From Clostridium omnivorum (GTDB taxonomy: Bacteria; Bacillota; Clostridia; Clostridiales; Clostridiaceae), in NCBI RefSeq assembly GCF_026012015.1, contig NZ_BRXR01000001.1, positions 466,001-530,000 on the forward strand: DNA of 64,000 nucleotides. Direction: 5' to 3'. The translations under genes were made by a program, and so were the position numbers. Of the stretch, positions 55,926-64,000 are shown piece after piece. Under the pieces are notes generated by a model. It was not told where the DNA came from and did not search any database. It was given only the letters and a program-made list of their open reading frames with translations. How positions within the stretch are numbered: the first letter of the stretch is position 1; every line of letters starts with the position of its first letter.

Positions 55926-57026
55926 TTATTTGTCATCTGCAGTTGCAGTTTTATCCCTACTCATATCAGTTTTTGATTTATTGTAATAATCTATTCCTTT
56001 ATTTTTATCTGAATTCAAGTAGTTTAAAAGACCATTGCAAATATTGTTACCAAAGTTCTTTAATACTTCTTCTTTAGAAAGCTTATCTCTATCTTCTTCA
56101 TTACTTAAAAAGCCGCATTCTAAAAGCACTGCTGGAACATTACTATATCTTAAAACTGCTAGCCTATCTTTTATTATACCTCTATCATACCAATTATCAC
56201 TTTTTAGAATTTCCTTCTGCATTGTCTTTGCCAGTGCCATTCTTTCATCCTTTTGCTCACCTTTATCATTGAAATAATAGTAGGAAGCCACACCTTTATA
56301 TTTACTTTCTTTATTGCTATTTATATGTACTGAAATAAAGGCTTCAGCATTAGCTTTATTAGTAATATTACCTATCTCCTTAAGATCAACCCATTTATCC
56401 TCATACCTTGTCTTAATGATCTTACAACCTTTAAAAATCAATTCTTTTTCTGCATAATTAACAATTTTATTGGTTAGGTCTTTTTCATATATATTTTTCA
56501 AATTTGTTCCCTTATCCACTCCTCCGTGTCCGGGATCTAATACAGCTACATGATTATAGGGTTTTTCTTTTTTACTTAATAACACAATTATTTTTTTCTT
56601 ATCAGCATTATCTATATATATATAGTTATTTTCTTTAAATTGCTTATTAAATTTTAGTATTATTCTATTTTCATTTTTATCATAGGTTACATCCTTACCT
56701 TGTACCTTACTACTTGACTTTATATTTACATTGTCTATAGCATCCTTCATAACAGAAACCTCAATCAAGTCATTTTTTTCATCATAATTAAGTTTCTCAA
56801 TGCTTTTTTTGCAATCAATTGTATATTTTTTATAGAACTCATTTTCTTCTAAAGTGATACTCCCATTTTTATCTGCTGCCAAGGCTACATTATCCATTAA
56901 GGCATGTCCACTGGCAGAATTAATTATTAAACTTAAAAGCTTTGATAATAAAATTATCATTATTAAGAAAATTAAACAAGCTACTGCAAACTTTTTTTTA
57001 TTCACAATCTTAATTTTTTTATTCAT
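55926..57026 (-). CDS. N-acetylmuramoyl-L-alanine amidase, membrane-anchored
   Basis: A 366-residue cell-wall hydrolase cutting the bond between muramic acid and the peptide. Residues about 13-38 form a membrane anchor or uncleaved signal. Residues about 60-150 look like an AMIN-type beta domain. The Amidase_3 domain follows with zinc ligands in VLDPGHGG, the Glu of YEKDLT, FISVHINSN and the catalytic Glu in VLLECGFLSN. It ends in a hydrophilic tail. Similar clostridial enzymes act in sporulation or cell separation. Confidence 0.9.
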   Translation of the reverse strand: MNKKIKIVNKKKFAVACLIFLIMIILLSKLLSLIINSASGHALMDNVALAADKNGSITLEENEFYKKYTIDCKKSIEKLNYDEKNDLIEVSVMKDAIDNVNIKSSSKVQGKDVTYDKNENRIILKFNKQFKENNYIYIDNADKKKIIVLLSKKEKPYNHVAVLDPGHGGVDKGTNLKNIYEKDLTNKIVNYAEKELIFKGCKIIKTRYEDKWVDLKEIGNITNKANAEAFISVHINSNKESKYKGVASYYYFNDKGEQKDERMALAKTMQKEILKSDNWYDRGIIKDRLAVLRYSNVPAVLLECGFLSNEEDRDKLSKEEVLKNFGNNICNGLLNYLNSDKNKGIDYYNKSKTDMSRDKTATADDK

Positions 57027-57092
57027 TCTTAATCACACCCAGCCCCAATTTATTAATACTATATTATAACATCCTTCCAAAAATTTCAATCA

Positions 57093-57137
57093 AAAAAAAC
57101 TTACCTCTATTTTAACATAATATTAAAATAGAGGTAA
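57093..57137 (-). terminator. Terminator of the 89-residue gene
   Basis: A perfect 15-bp stem (57101-57115 with 57123-57137) is followed on the minus strand by G and an eight-T run. Confidence 0.9.
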
Positions 57138-57141
57138 CCTC

Positions 57142-57411
57142 TTATTCTATATAAGCATCTTCAACTTTAGCTACATAATGATCTAATCCTTCGTTAACAA
57201 ACATTACAACCTTGGGCTCACCAGTTTTATCTAATCGCGCTGAATAAGCCTTAAGTCCCTCCCTATCCAATTCTTCACTTCTTTTTACCTCTATGTTCCC
57301 ATCACTATAATAATCGTAATCGGAATAAGCATTAGTTATTTCAGTTTCTAGCTTATCTGCTTGACAATCAATATTTTTGATGTTTTCTAAAACTCTTCTA
57401 ATGTCTGACAT
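57142..57411 (-). CDS. Hypothetical small acidic protein
   Basis: An 89-residue acidic protein without a recognised family. The N-terminal half is helical with heptad-like spacing (VLENIKNIDCQADKLETEIT), followed by a Tyr/Asp-rich stretch (YSDYDYYSDG) and a beta-rich C-terminus. AGGAGGAAA precedes the ATG, and a strong terminator follows 5 bases after the stop. Clearly expressed as a single gene; the function is unknown. Confidence 0.65.
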   Translation of the reverse strand: MSDIRRVLENIKNIDCQADKLETEITNAYSDYDYYSDGNIEVKRSEELDREGLKAYSARLDKTGEPKVVMFVNEGLDHYVAKVEDAYIE

Positions 57412-57499
57412 AGCCTTTCCTCCTATTTGCTTTTTTAACTTTAATTTAGTACTATTTTAGTATATCTTGAAATACTAATATTATTAGCTCATAGAAGGT

Positions 57500-57587
57500 A
57501 AAAGGTCTAAACAACCTTTTATGGGTAACTTGCGAGAGGCATTGAGCACGATTAAGTTACCCAGTGTTTCGAGTGGAAGGAGAAACC
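57500..57587 (+). promoter_or_regulatory. Structured leader of the 165-residue gene
   Basis: Two hairpins precede the ATG: AAAAGGT/ACCTTTT near 57500-57520 and a perfect 9-bp stem GGGTAACTT (57523-57531)/AAGTTACCC (57554-57562). GGAAGGAG follows as ribosome site. The opening AACTTGCRAG resembles part of the MORN gene leader near 1866. Confidence 0.4.
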
Positions 57588-58085
57588 ATGAAAATAGTAT
57601 TTTTAAAAGTAACTCTAAAAGCTGCCTTTACTGAGAATCAACTTGTTAAAGGTGGATGGCAGGCAAAGGATCCAGGGAAATTATATACAAGATCAAAGGG
57701 TATTTATAGATTTAATTATATAGTTAAAACATTTGGCAAAATAAAAGTAAGTGAATTACATGCAGTATTAGATTCTGAAGAAACTATCTTAAACTACAAT
57801 AATTTATCAGAATTTACTTTTGAAGACTGCTGGAGTATTTTGTGGAATAAAAGTTATACTCCAAATTCAGTTGAAATTATTATGAAAAAGAACCTATTTG
57901 ATTACCTTATTAATCTAGGTTGGAAGCCTTCAGTACTTGGAGTTATTGATTATCTACAGGAGGATAATGAACTTAGCTACTATTATCCTGCTCCAGAGGG
58001 TGAAGAACTCTATAAGCTTGTCGACGACAATCCTTGCGATGTACTGAGTTATATTTCAAAGCTTCGAGCATTAAATATTATATAA
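57588..58085 (+). CDS. Hypothetical protein, about 165 residues
   Basis: No family recognised. ATG 57588 is chosen because GGAAGGAG lies 6 bases upstream; an earlier in-frame start at 57564 overlaps the leader. The protein is a mixed alpha/beta soluble type with a basic first half (GGWQAKDPGKLYTRSKGIYR) and an acidic second half containing many Tyr (NELSYYYPAPEGEEL). No signal peptide or cofactor motif. It is flanked by a structured leader, and the convergent azoR terminator lies just downstream. Confidence 0.65.
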   Translation: MKIVFLKVTLKAAFTENQLVKGGWQAKDPGKLYTRSKGIYRFNYIVKTFGKIKVSELHAVLDSEETILNYNNLSEFTFEDCWSILWNKSYTPNSVEIIMKKNLFDYLINLGWKPSVLGVIDYLQEDNELSYYYPAPEGEELYKLVDDNPCDVLSYISKLRALNII

Positions 58086-58110
58086 ACTTATATATAAGCT
58101 TTATAATATA

Positions 58111-58147
58111 AAAAAACTTCAACGCTGGCTTTAACCTAGCGTTGAAG
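58111..58147 (-). terminator. Terminator of azoR
   Basis: A 10-bp stem CTTCAACGCT/AGCGTTGAAG is followed on the minus strand by a seven-T run. Confidence 0.85.
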
Positions 58148-58169
58148 TGCTGTATATATGATTCTCTCA

Positions 58170-58775
58170 TTAAAAATTCTTTGCTTTTTCCTTAGCCTTT
58201 TCTATAGTCTTTCCAACAATAGCATTAACATCATTTCCTATTATGTCTAAACCATCTGCTGAAATAGTTGTAAAATCAGTTATTCCTAAGAAACCTAATA
58301 TTGTTCTTAAATATCTGTCGCCCATTTCATAAGATGCTGCAGGTTCACTTGTATAATCTCCACCTCTTGAAGTAATATTAACTACCTTTTTTCCAGTACA
58401 TAGTCCTACAGCTCCTGATGCTGTATATTTAAATGTAATTCCAGTAACTGTTATATAATCTATATATGCTTTTAGTATTGAAGGAATGCTTAAGTTCCAA
58501 AATGGTTCTGCAATTACATATTTATCTGCTTCTAAAAATTGATATGCATACTTTAATATTGGATGGTCTTTCCCTGTTCCTTCTTTAGGTGTATGCAATT
58601 CTCCAAGTTCTCCTTTTGGAAGAAATTCTATTCCTTCTTCATATAAATCCAAAGTGATAATTTCATCTTGAGGATTTAATTTCTTATATTCTTCAATAAA
58701 ACTATCCGAAATCTTAAAAGTTCTAGATTCTCCCTCTTTCTTTGCATTTGCTTTAATGTACAATACTTTACTCAT
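58170..58775 (-). CDS. azoR: FMN-dependent NADH-azoreductase
   Basis: A 201-residue flavodoxin-fold quinone/azo reductase. It has the AzoR start VLYIKANAKKEGESRTFKIS, the flavin region EPFWNLSIPSILKAYIDY and the loop NITSRGGDYTSEP. AGGAGG precedes the ATG. Divergent from an HxlR regulator, as azoreductase genes often are (YodB/azoR1 in Bacillus), suggesting induction by quinones or diamide-like stress. Confidence 0.92.
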   Translation of the reverse strand: MSKVLYIKANAKKEGESRTFKISDSFIEEYKKLNPQDEIITLDLYEEGIEFLPKGELGELHTPKEGTGKDHPILKYAYQFLEADKYVIAEPFWNLSIPSILKAYIDYITVTGITFKYTASGAVGLCTGKKVVNITSRGGDYTSEPAASYEMGDRYLRTILGFLGITDFTTISADGLDIIGNDVNAIVGKTIEKAKEKAKNF

Positions 58776-58940
58776 GTTTTTCCTCCTACCTACAATTAAA
58801 TATTATTTATGTTTTCTTTATTATTCTCTGTGAATATTTATTTATTATGCTATAATAATATCAATTAAATATCTTTTTAACAAGTAGACACTTTTTAGTG
58901 CCATAGTACCCAAAAAGATACTGTAAAAGGAGCTGGTTTT

Positions 58941-59321
58941 ATGAGTGAAGAAATAAAAAAACATGAGTCTTGTCATATGAAGGAACAATGCTTAAAATAT
59001 GATACATGTCCTATGGTATTAGTGCAAGATTTACTTTCAGGCAAATGGAAAATTTTGATTCTCTGGTATCTTAGTTATAATACACTAAGATTCTCTGATA
59101 TTAAGAGAAGATTACCTAATATAACGCAGAAAATGCTTACACAACAATTGAGAAGCTTAGAAGAGGATGGCCTGATATTTAGAACAGTTTATAACATTAT
59201 TCCCCCAAAGGTGGAATATGGCTTAACAGAAACAGGTAAAAAAACAATACCTATATTAAACATGATGCACAGCTTTGGTTCAGAATACTTAAATGAAAAT
59301 AATATTAATATTACTGAATAA
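58941..59321 (+). CDS. HxlR-family regulator, cysteine-rich N-terminus
   Basis: A 126-residue HxlR winged-helix regulator: VLVQDLLSGKWKILILW, then FSDIKRRLPNITQKMLTQQL and IPPKVEYGLTETGK. The first 24 residues hold three Cys (ESCHMKEQCLKYDTC), the last at the conserved sensing position of YodB-type members. AAAAGGAG precedes the ATG. It probably represses the divergent azoR and senses thiol-reactive compounds. Confidence 0.88.
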   Translation: MSEEIKKHESCHMKEQCLKYDTCPMVLVQDLLSGKWKILILWYLSYNTLRFSDIKRRLPNITQKMLTQQLRSLEEDGLIFRTVYNIIPPKVEYGLTETGKKTIPILNMMHSFGSEYLNENNINITE

Positions 59322-59380
59322 ATTTAAATACTAATTATAAGAACCACTTCAATTAAAATCAATTGACTTAATTTTATATA

Positions 59381-59419
59381 AAAAAATAAAACTTGCATGT
59401 CTTTATCACTGCAAGTTTT
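59381..59419 (-). terminator. Terminator of tRNA-Leu
   Basis: A perfect 10-bp stem AAAACTTGCA/TGCAAGTTTT with a 12-nt loop, followed on the minus strand by ATTTTTTT; 6 bases after the tRNA 3' end. Confidence 0.85.
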
Positions 59420-59424
59420 ATTTT

Positions 59425-59507
59425 TGGTGCGGATAACAGGATTTGAACCTGCATGGTTTCCCGCTAGAACCTGAAACTAGTGCGTCTGCCAATTCCGCCA
59501 TATCCGC
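59425..59507 (-). tRNA. tRNA-Leu (CAG)
   Basis: An 83-nt tRNA gene with acceptor GCGGATA/TATCCGC and encoded CCA, a leucine-type D-arm GGCGGAATTGGCAGACGC, anticodon loop TTCAGGT (anticodon CAG), a variable arm, and a T-arm GCAGGTTCAAATCCTGT. It stands alone with its own terminator. Confidence 0.95.
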
Positions 59508-59684
59508 ATAATCATTTGTGCCATATAATAGATTATATACTATTAAAATAAAAAAGCAATTTTTTATTATCATCATCTTCTCTTAAAAAGTTACAATTAT
59601 TGCAATTATATTAATTTCTCTTCAATTTTTATAATCTATGTCAATAATTATAAAAAAACATATATTTATCACTTTGTATCAAAT

Positions 59685-59722
59685 AAAAGTACCAACTCTT
59701 TACACAAAGAGCTGGTACTTTT
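59685..59722. terminator. Terminator after the transglutaminase gene
   Basis: A near-perfect stem AAAAGTACCA.CTCTTT/AAAGAG.TGGTACTTTT begins 1-2 bases after the stop. T-rich flanks on both strands allow use in both directions. Confidence 0.85.
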
Positions 59723-59723
59723 A

Positions 59724-61997
59724 TTATATGCTTTTAGATTTAAATTTTACTTTAAAAAATTTTAATATAGCTGAGAAATTAATGTAAAAATACTTCTTAA
59801 TAAAGTATACAAAAATGTTTTGCCTACGTTTTAAATGCTTTTCTATGAAGTTATAAAATTCCTTTTTATCAAATTCAAGTGCTGTTTTCTTTCCATAGAA
59901 TTCTTCATACACTAAATTAGAAACTATAGTAAGTCTTGCCCTTAATTCTTTTCCGTTAACATTTTGTATAAATTCTACATCTCCAAGATAATCAGGCTTT
60001 ACTATTCCTATGGTTTTTAATCTTCTCATACTATATAAATACAGTGGTATTATGCTATTTGAATTGATTATCCTTCTCTTTCTAATTAACGACCATAGAA
60101 TTCTACCAATTGTTATAAGTAAAATTATTGAAATGAAATATATTAAAACCAATACTTTAAGTGAAAGCTTTTGAATCTCTGATCCTTCACTGCCATCTAA
60201 ATTTTGATCTCTTCCATTTCTCTTTATATTTGAATTCATTCCACTTACATCTGGAGAATTCTGTGTATTATCTACCTTTTCTTCATTTTTCTTTTGTTCC
60301 CTAACTAAGGTTGGTCCATCTGGGACTGCATCTACTGTATACCAAATACCCATTTGCTGGTTTTCCATAAAAAGCACTTCAGTCCATGCGTGGGCATTTT
60401 CATTAGACACTACGTAAAGGCCTTTATCATCTTTTCTTTCTGTCATATTAAAGCCTTCTACATATCTAGCTGGTACCCCTGCTATTCTGCACATAACTGT
60501 AAGTGCAGAGGCAAAATAAGTGCAATATCCCTTCTTTTCAGTGAAAAGGAAATAATCAACAAACTCTTTTCCTTCCGGTAAATCAGAAACCTTAATTGAA
60601 TAGGTGTAATTTGAACTCAAGTAATCCTTTATCTTCTTTACCTTTTCTAAATCATTTTTACTGTCTTTCGTAATATCATAAACTAATTTGTAAATTGCAG
60701 GGCTAATGTTGTCTGGAAGCTGAAGATATTTTTTATATGTTTCAGAATAATAAATTGGCCCTACACCTTTTGATGCTGTACTCACATCAGCGAGCTTCAA
60801 CTTTCCAACCTCTGATATTTGCATAAACTTTACAGTATAAGGTTTTTGTGTCATGCTGCTGTTCATAAAAGTTGGAATATCATCATAAAATACATCACCC
60901 TTTTCAGGATTTAAATCCACAGCATAGGAAGGAGTGAAGTAAGTAGACGTATTTAATTCTTGAGGGTAAATAGTCATAGAACTTCCTGAATCCATAAGAT
61001 ATCCTTTTGAAATATCCAGAGAGTTCACAGTAAGCTTATCACCTTTATCTTTATAGCTGTACTTTTTCTCGCTTTGGTCCCAAGATGAACCATCATAATA
61101 ATCTTTAATTGTTCCTATTAAATAATACGGTTTATCGCTTTTAACTTTAAATGCAGTCAAGTCATTTAAAGTTAATGAACCTCCAAGTCTATTCTTGTTA
61201 CCATCATACCCAGAATATGATAAATCATATCTAATTTTCTTTCCCTTTAATTCATCTGTTTCCTTATCATTTGCAAATTGATTATGAAATCTACTCTTTA
61301 TGCTTGTACTATATTTTGCTCCAAAATTTTGTGGCATAATAATTGAAAACTGAGCCACAGCTAAACAAAACAGTATCATGTACAAAGAAACCTTTTTGCT
61401 ATTTAACATAACCCTTATTCCGTGTTTTCTCATGTTTGCAGAATTTTTAATGTAAGTATTAACGCAATAGGTAATAAGATTCAAAAACACATATTGAAAC
61501 AAATAATTTTTAACATCATCTGTATAGCCTGTATACCATAATAACAGTATTATTGTTAAATTTAGAATTAAAATATTATTAGGAAGTCCCTTTGTCATCA
61601 AGAGCATATTAAATAAAATTATTAATGGAACTGCAATAGCAAAAACAGCCTTAAATTCACTAAAACTCGTATCAATTGTATTGTAGAGCTTTGTATTGAT
61701 AGTATTAAAATTGTGGATTATATCATTGTTTATAAAATTTAGTACAATTCCACTTTTAAAATAGAAAAATACTAAAAGGCTTACTACTATTCCTAAGGTA
61801 AACAAAAACTTATAAAGGCCTCTTTTTAATACACTATGGTAAAACCAGTATATAAGCGTGGCACCAATAAATAGTGCTGTTATATATACATAGCTAAAGC
61901 CTTCAATTTTGTATGAAATTTTCATTAGCCTTAGTATAAAAATAAAGTTAATATAAGTAAGCAGTATAAAAATCTTATTTTCCTTTAACCAACTCAT
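59724..61997 (-). CDS. TgpA-like membrane transglutaminase
   Basis: A 757-residue membrane protein. The N-terminal third holds about six to seven hydrophobic helices. A large extracellular region carries the transglutaminase-like core with triad Cys492 (GYCTYFASA), His536 (AHAWTEV) and Asp556 (VDAVPDG). Another helix near residue 640 (VLVLIYFISIILLITIG) precedes a cytoplasmic tail. The family partners with DUF58 and MoxR proteins, as here. The substrate is unknown; a cell-surface protein processing role is possible. Confidence 0.9.
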   Translation of the reverse strand: MSWLKENKIFILLTYINFIFILRLMKISYKIEGFSYVYITALFIGATLIYWFYHSVLKRGLYKFLFTLGIVVSLLVFFYFKSGIVLNFINNDIIHNFNTINTKLYNTIDTSFSEFKAVFAIAVPLIILFNMLLMTKGLPNNILILNLTIILLLWYTGYTDDVKNYLFQYVFLNLITYCVNTYIKNSANMRKHGIRVMLNSKKVSLYMILFCLAVAQFSIIMPQNFGAKYSTSIKSRFHNQFANDKETDELKGKKIRYDLSYSGYDGNKNRLGGSLTLNDLTAFKVKSDKPYYLIGTIKDYYDGSSWDQSEKKYSYKDKGDKLTVNSLDISKGYLMDSGSSMTIYPQELNTSTYFTPSYAVDLNPEKGDVFYDDIPTFMNSSMTQKPYTVKFMQISEVGKLKLADVSTASKGVGPIYYSETYKKYLQLPDNISPAIYKLVYDITKDSKNDLEKVKKIKDYLSSNYTYSIKVSDLPEGKEFVDYFLFTEKKGYCTYFASALTVMCRIAGVPARYVEGFNMTERKDDKGLYVVSNENAHAWTEVLFMENQQMGIWYTVDAVPDGPTLVREQKKNEEKVDNTQNSPDVSGMNSNIKRNGRDQNLDGSEGSEIQKLSLKVLVLIYFISIILLITIGRILWSLIRKRRIINSNSIIPLYLYSMRRLKTIGIVKPDYLGDVEFIQNVNGKELRARLTIVSNLVYEEFYGKKTALEFDKKEFYNFIEKHLKRRQNIFVYFIKKYFYINFSAILKFFKVKFKSKSI

Positions 61998-62005
61998 ATT
62001 TTCAC

Positions 62006-63172
62006 CTAATTTCCGGCTTTATTTATCATTTCATTAAAACTTAAACATTGTATACCAATTCTATTTAGAAATTTAATATTCTCAAGCTTACTTAAAGAAT
62101 TTGCATAATAAAAAACAGTAAGATTGTAACCTTTGTCTTTCATCATAATAAGATTATCCCTCATGCCATCATCAATCCTTGCGGTGATAATTCCTATCCA
62201 ACTTAGCTTTGGAATCTTATCTAAATTTGAATTAATATAGTTTATAAAATTACTTTCACTATCACTCTTTTGAGTTAGAAAAAATTCCATCAGTTGAATG
62301 AAATCCTCTCTGCTATCTACCTCAAACTTTCTTTCTATAAGTGAATTTATAAAAAGCTTGCTTTTAATACCCTTTAGCTGCATATAGTTTACAATAGATA
62401 CACAAAAATCAACTAACGCCTCTTCTAATACACCTGAATTATCGTTATCAATATTGTCTTTACTCATATTTAAAAACAAATTACTTTCTTCTCCAGAAAC
62501 AGTTTCAAAGTTTTTTACATATAATTCTCCATGCTTGGCACTTACCTTCCAGTTTACCCTTTTCAAGCTGTCTCCTTCATTATATTTTCTTATATCACGA
62601 GTACTATATGCATCTTCAATATTTGTCTTACTACTTACAGTATTTTTGAATATATCGCTGCCATTTGAAACAAATTTAGATATATTATGAACTCTGGGAT
62701 ATACTTTCATAACTGAATAGCTATTAATATGCTTACCCCGTTGAAAAATATAAAACATGTCACTAACACTGCAGTATATATCTCCAAAATTATAAATTCC
62801 TCTTTGATTAAATTGTACCTCATTTTTTATCCACTTGCTCTCATCAGGATTGAGACACAAGCAATCGCTAACATACTTGGAATTTATATTTGACATAGCG
62901 CTATTTTTTATCAAAACATATGGAGACGGAAGTATGCTATAATTCTTCACAATTGTAGAAAACTGTGCAGTGTCCCCTGCGCTATACATTTCTTTATCAA
63001 ATCTAACTTGAACAGAAATTGCTTTAATTTGAGCAAATATATATATAAGACCTATAAAAAAGGTCAAAGCAATCCCATAAAATATGCAATAAGGCAAATT
63101 CCCACCTTGTATAAATGCAAATATAAAGGCAACTACAAGCAAGATAAGGAACTTTTTGCTAACCCTAAACAT
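62006..63172 (-). CDS. DUF58 protein (vWA-like)
   Basis: A 388-residue protein. Two hydrophobic helices (about 8-24, 28-48) precede a beta-rich part and the DUF58 signature at TRDIRKYNEGDSLKRVNWK, followed by a von Willebrand A-like part with an incomplete metal site (LFLNMSKDN). The ATG lies 1 base after the moxR stop, so translation is coupled. DUF58 proteins usually act with MoxR ATPases in envelope assembly or stress. Confidence 0.9.
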   Translation of the reverse strand: MFRVSKKFLILLVVAFIFAFIQGGNLPYCIFYGIALTFFIGLIYIFAQIKAISVQVRFDKEMYSAGDTAQFSTIVKNYSILPSPYVLIKNSAMSNINSKYVSDCLCLNPDESKWIKNEVQFNQRGIYNFGDIYCSVSDMFYIFQRGKHINSYSVMKVYPRVHNISKFVSNGSDIFKNTVSSKTNIEDAYSTRDIRKYNEGDSLKRVNWKVSAKHGELYVKNFETVSGEESNLFLNMSKDNIDNDNSGVLEEALVDFCVSIVNYMQLKGIKSKLFINSLIERKFEVDSREDFIQLMEFFLTQKSDSESNFINYINSNLDKIPKLSWIGIITARIDDGMRDNLIMMKDKGYNLTVFYYANSLSKLENIKFLNRIGIQCLSFNEMINKAGN

Positions 63173-63173
63173 A

Positions 63174-64000
63174 TTACTTCACCCTTGGAACAGGCACTGT
63201 TTTAATTATATCTAGTAGAACGGACTCACTATCATAATTGCTTGCCCTTGCAAGAGCTGAGACAGATACTCTATGTCCTAATACAAGCAAAACATTTTCC
63301 TTAATATCTTCAGGTATTACAAAGTTTCTTCCATTAATTAATGCTGTAGCTTGCGCAATTCTTAAAAGAGCTAAAGATGCTCTTGTACTTGTACCTAATA
63401 TTAAGTATTTATTATTTCTAGTTGCATCTGCTATATTTGCTATGTATTCATTAATTTCATCAGATACAAATACTTCCCTAGCCTTTTTCTGAAGTGTAAT
63501 AATATCTTCAGCACCAGCCACACTTTGAATTTCCTCAAGAGGTTCATCATTTCTATATATTTTTAATATTTTAGCTTCATCTTTCTTATCTGGATATCCT
63601 ATTCCAACTTTTATCATAAATCTATCTAGCTGAGCTTCTGGTAAAACAAATGTACCTTCACACTCTATTGGATTTTGTGTAGCTAGTACAAAAAAAGGTT
63701 TTTGAAGTTTTATTGTATTATTTCCCTCTGAAACTTGTCTCTCTTCCATAACCTCTAAAAGAGCTGACTGAGTTTTAGGTGATGTTCTATTTATTTCATC
63801 TGCTAGAACTACATTTGCAAAAATAGGTCCCCTTCTAAATTCAAATTCCATTGTTCTCTGATTATAAATAGATATACCTGTAATATCAGATGGAAGTAAA
63901 TCAGGAGTAAATTGGATTCTGCTATAAGTTAAATTTAGTGACTTTGATAGAGCTTTTACTAATGTAGTTTTACCTACCCCAGGTACATCTTCAATTAGAA
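63174..64000 (-). CDS. MoxR-family AAA+ ATPase (5' end outside window)
   Basis: The frame is open from the window edge to the stop at 63174, about 275 codons. Walker A ([10 protein letters not shown]) lies right at the edge, followed by [15 protein letters not shown], Walker B ([10 protein letters not shown]), sensor 1 ([10 protein letters not shown]) and an arginine-finger region ([10 protein letters not shown]). Only a short N-terminal part is missing. MoxR ATPases are chaperone-like and typically mature metalloproteins or envelope complexes with DUF58 partners. Confidence 0.95.
   Translation of the reverse strand, partial: LIEDVPGVGKTTLVKALSKSLNLTYSRIQFTPDLLPSDITGISIYNQRTMEFEFRRGPIFANVVLADEINRTSPKTQSALLEVMEERQVSEGNNTIKLQKPFFVLATQNPIECEGTFVLPEAQLDRFMIKVGIGYPDKKDEAKILKIYRNDEPLEEIQSVAGAEDIITLQKKAREVFVSDEINEYIANIADATRNNKYLILGTSTRASLALLRIAQATALINGRNFVIPEDIKENVLLVLGHRVSVSALARASNYDSESVLLDIIKTVPVPRVK

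Overview
The window looks like the chromosome of an anaerobic, AT-rich clostridium (Clostridiaceae). The signs are the low GC content, strong AGGAGG-type ribosome binding sites, a selenium-dependent glycine reductase operon (Stickland metabolism), and the order rpoN-cggR-gap-pgk-tpi-gpmI-eno-secG-rnr, which from memory matches solventogenic clostridia such as C. acetobutylicum. Most genes lie on the minus strand. No rRNA, CRISPR array, prophage or complete insertion sequence was seen.

Layout. 1-3.4 kb: a TetM-like ribosomal-protection GTPase (cut by the window edge) behind a multi-hairpin leader ending in a terminator, a histidine/cysteine-tailed MORN-repeat protein, and a divergent TruA paralogue. 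3.6-8.8 kb: a cytoplasmic flavin reductase module made of a FMN_red/FMN_bind/FAD_binding_2 fusion, a second FMN_red protein, a LysR regulator and the flavin transferase ApbE. 9-14.4 kb: accessory, partly decayed DNA with a foreign-looking DUF1214 (broken)/DUF1254 pair, a flavodoxin/nitroreductase/HxlR group and a serine-recombinase fragment. 14.7-21.4 kb: tmRNA, then a guanine-riboswitch operon (xpt plus a BMP-type ABC transporter), then smpB. 21.6-27.6 kb: a MerR-methyltransferase fusion with its own MerR-type promoter, an rmlB-like dehydratase, and a GH31 sulfoquinovosidase-like enzyme with a GPH symporter. 28-39.9 kb: the rnr, secG, glycolysis, cggR and rpoN block. 40-44.8 kb: a second BMP-type ABC transporter with cre-like sites in front. 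45.2-53.5 kb: the glycine reductase operon grdX-trxB-trxA-grdE-grdA-grdB-grdC-grdD under a tandem glycine riboswitch; grdA and grdB each read through an in-frame UGA as selenocysteine. 53.6-64 kb: degV, trmL, a HAD phosphatase, an amidase, two unknown genes, an azoR/hxlR pair, tRNA-Leu(CAG), and a tgpA-DUF58-moxR operon cut by the window end.

How it fits together. Two purine-type uptake systems, a guanine-sensing switch and a glycine-sensing switch lie close to a complete glycine reductase. This suggests a cell that takes up purines or nucleosides and uses glycine as electron acceptor, making acetyl phosphate. In the reference gene order smpB follows rnr and ssrA is close by; here 6-7 kb of sugar/regulatory genes separate rnr from smpB and the purine operon separates smpB from tmRNA, so this conserved cluster has probably been opened by insertions.
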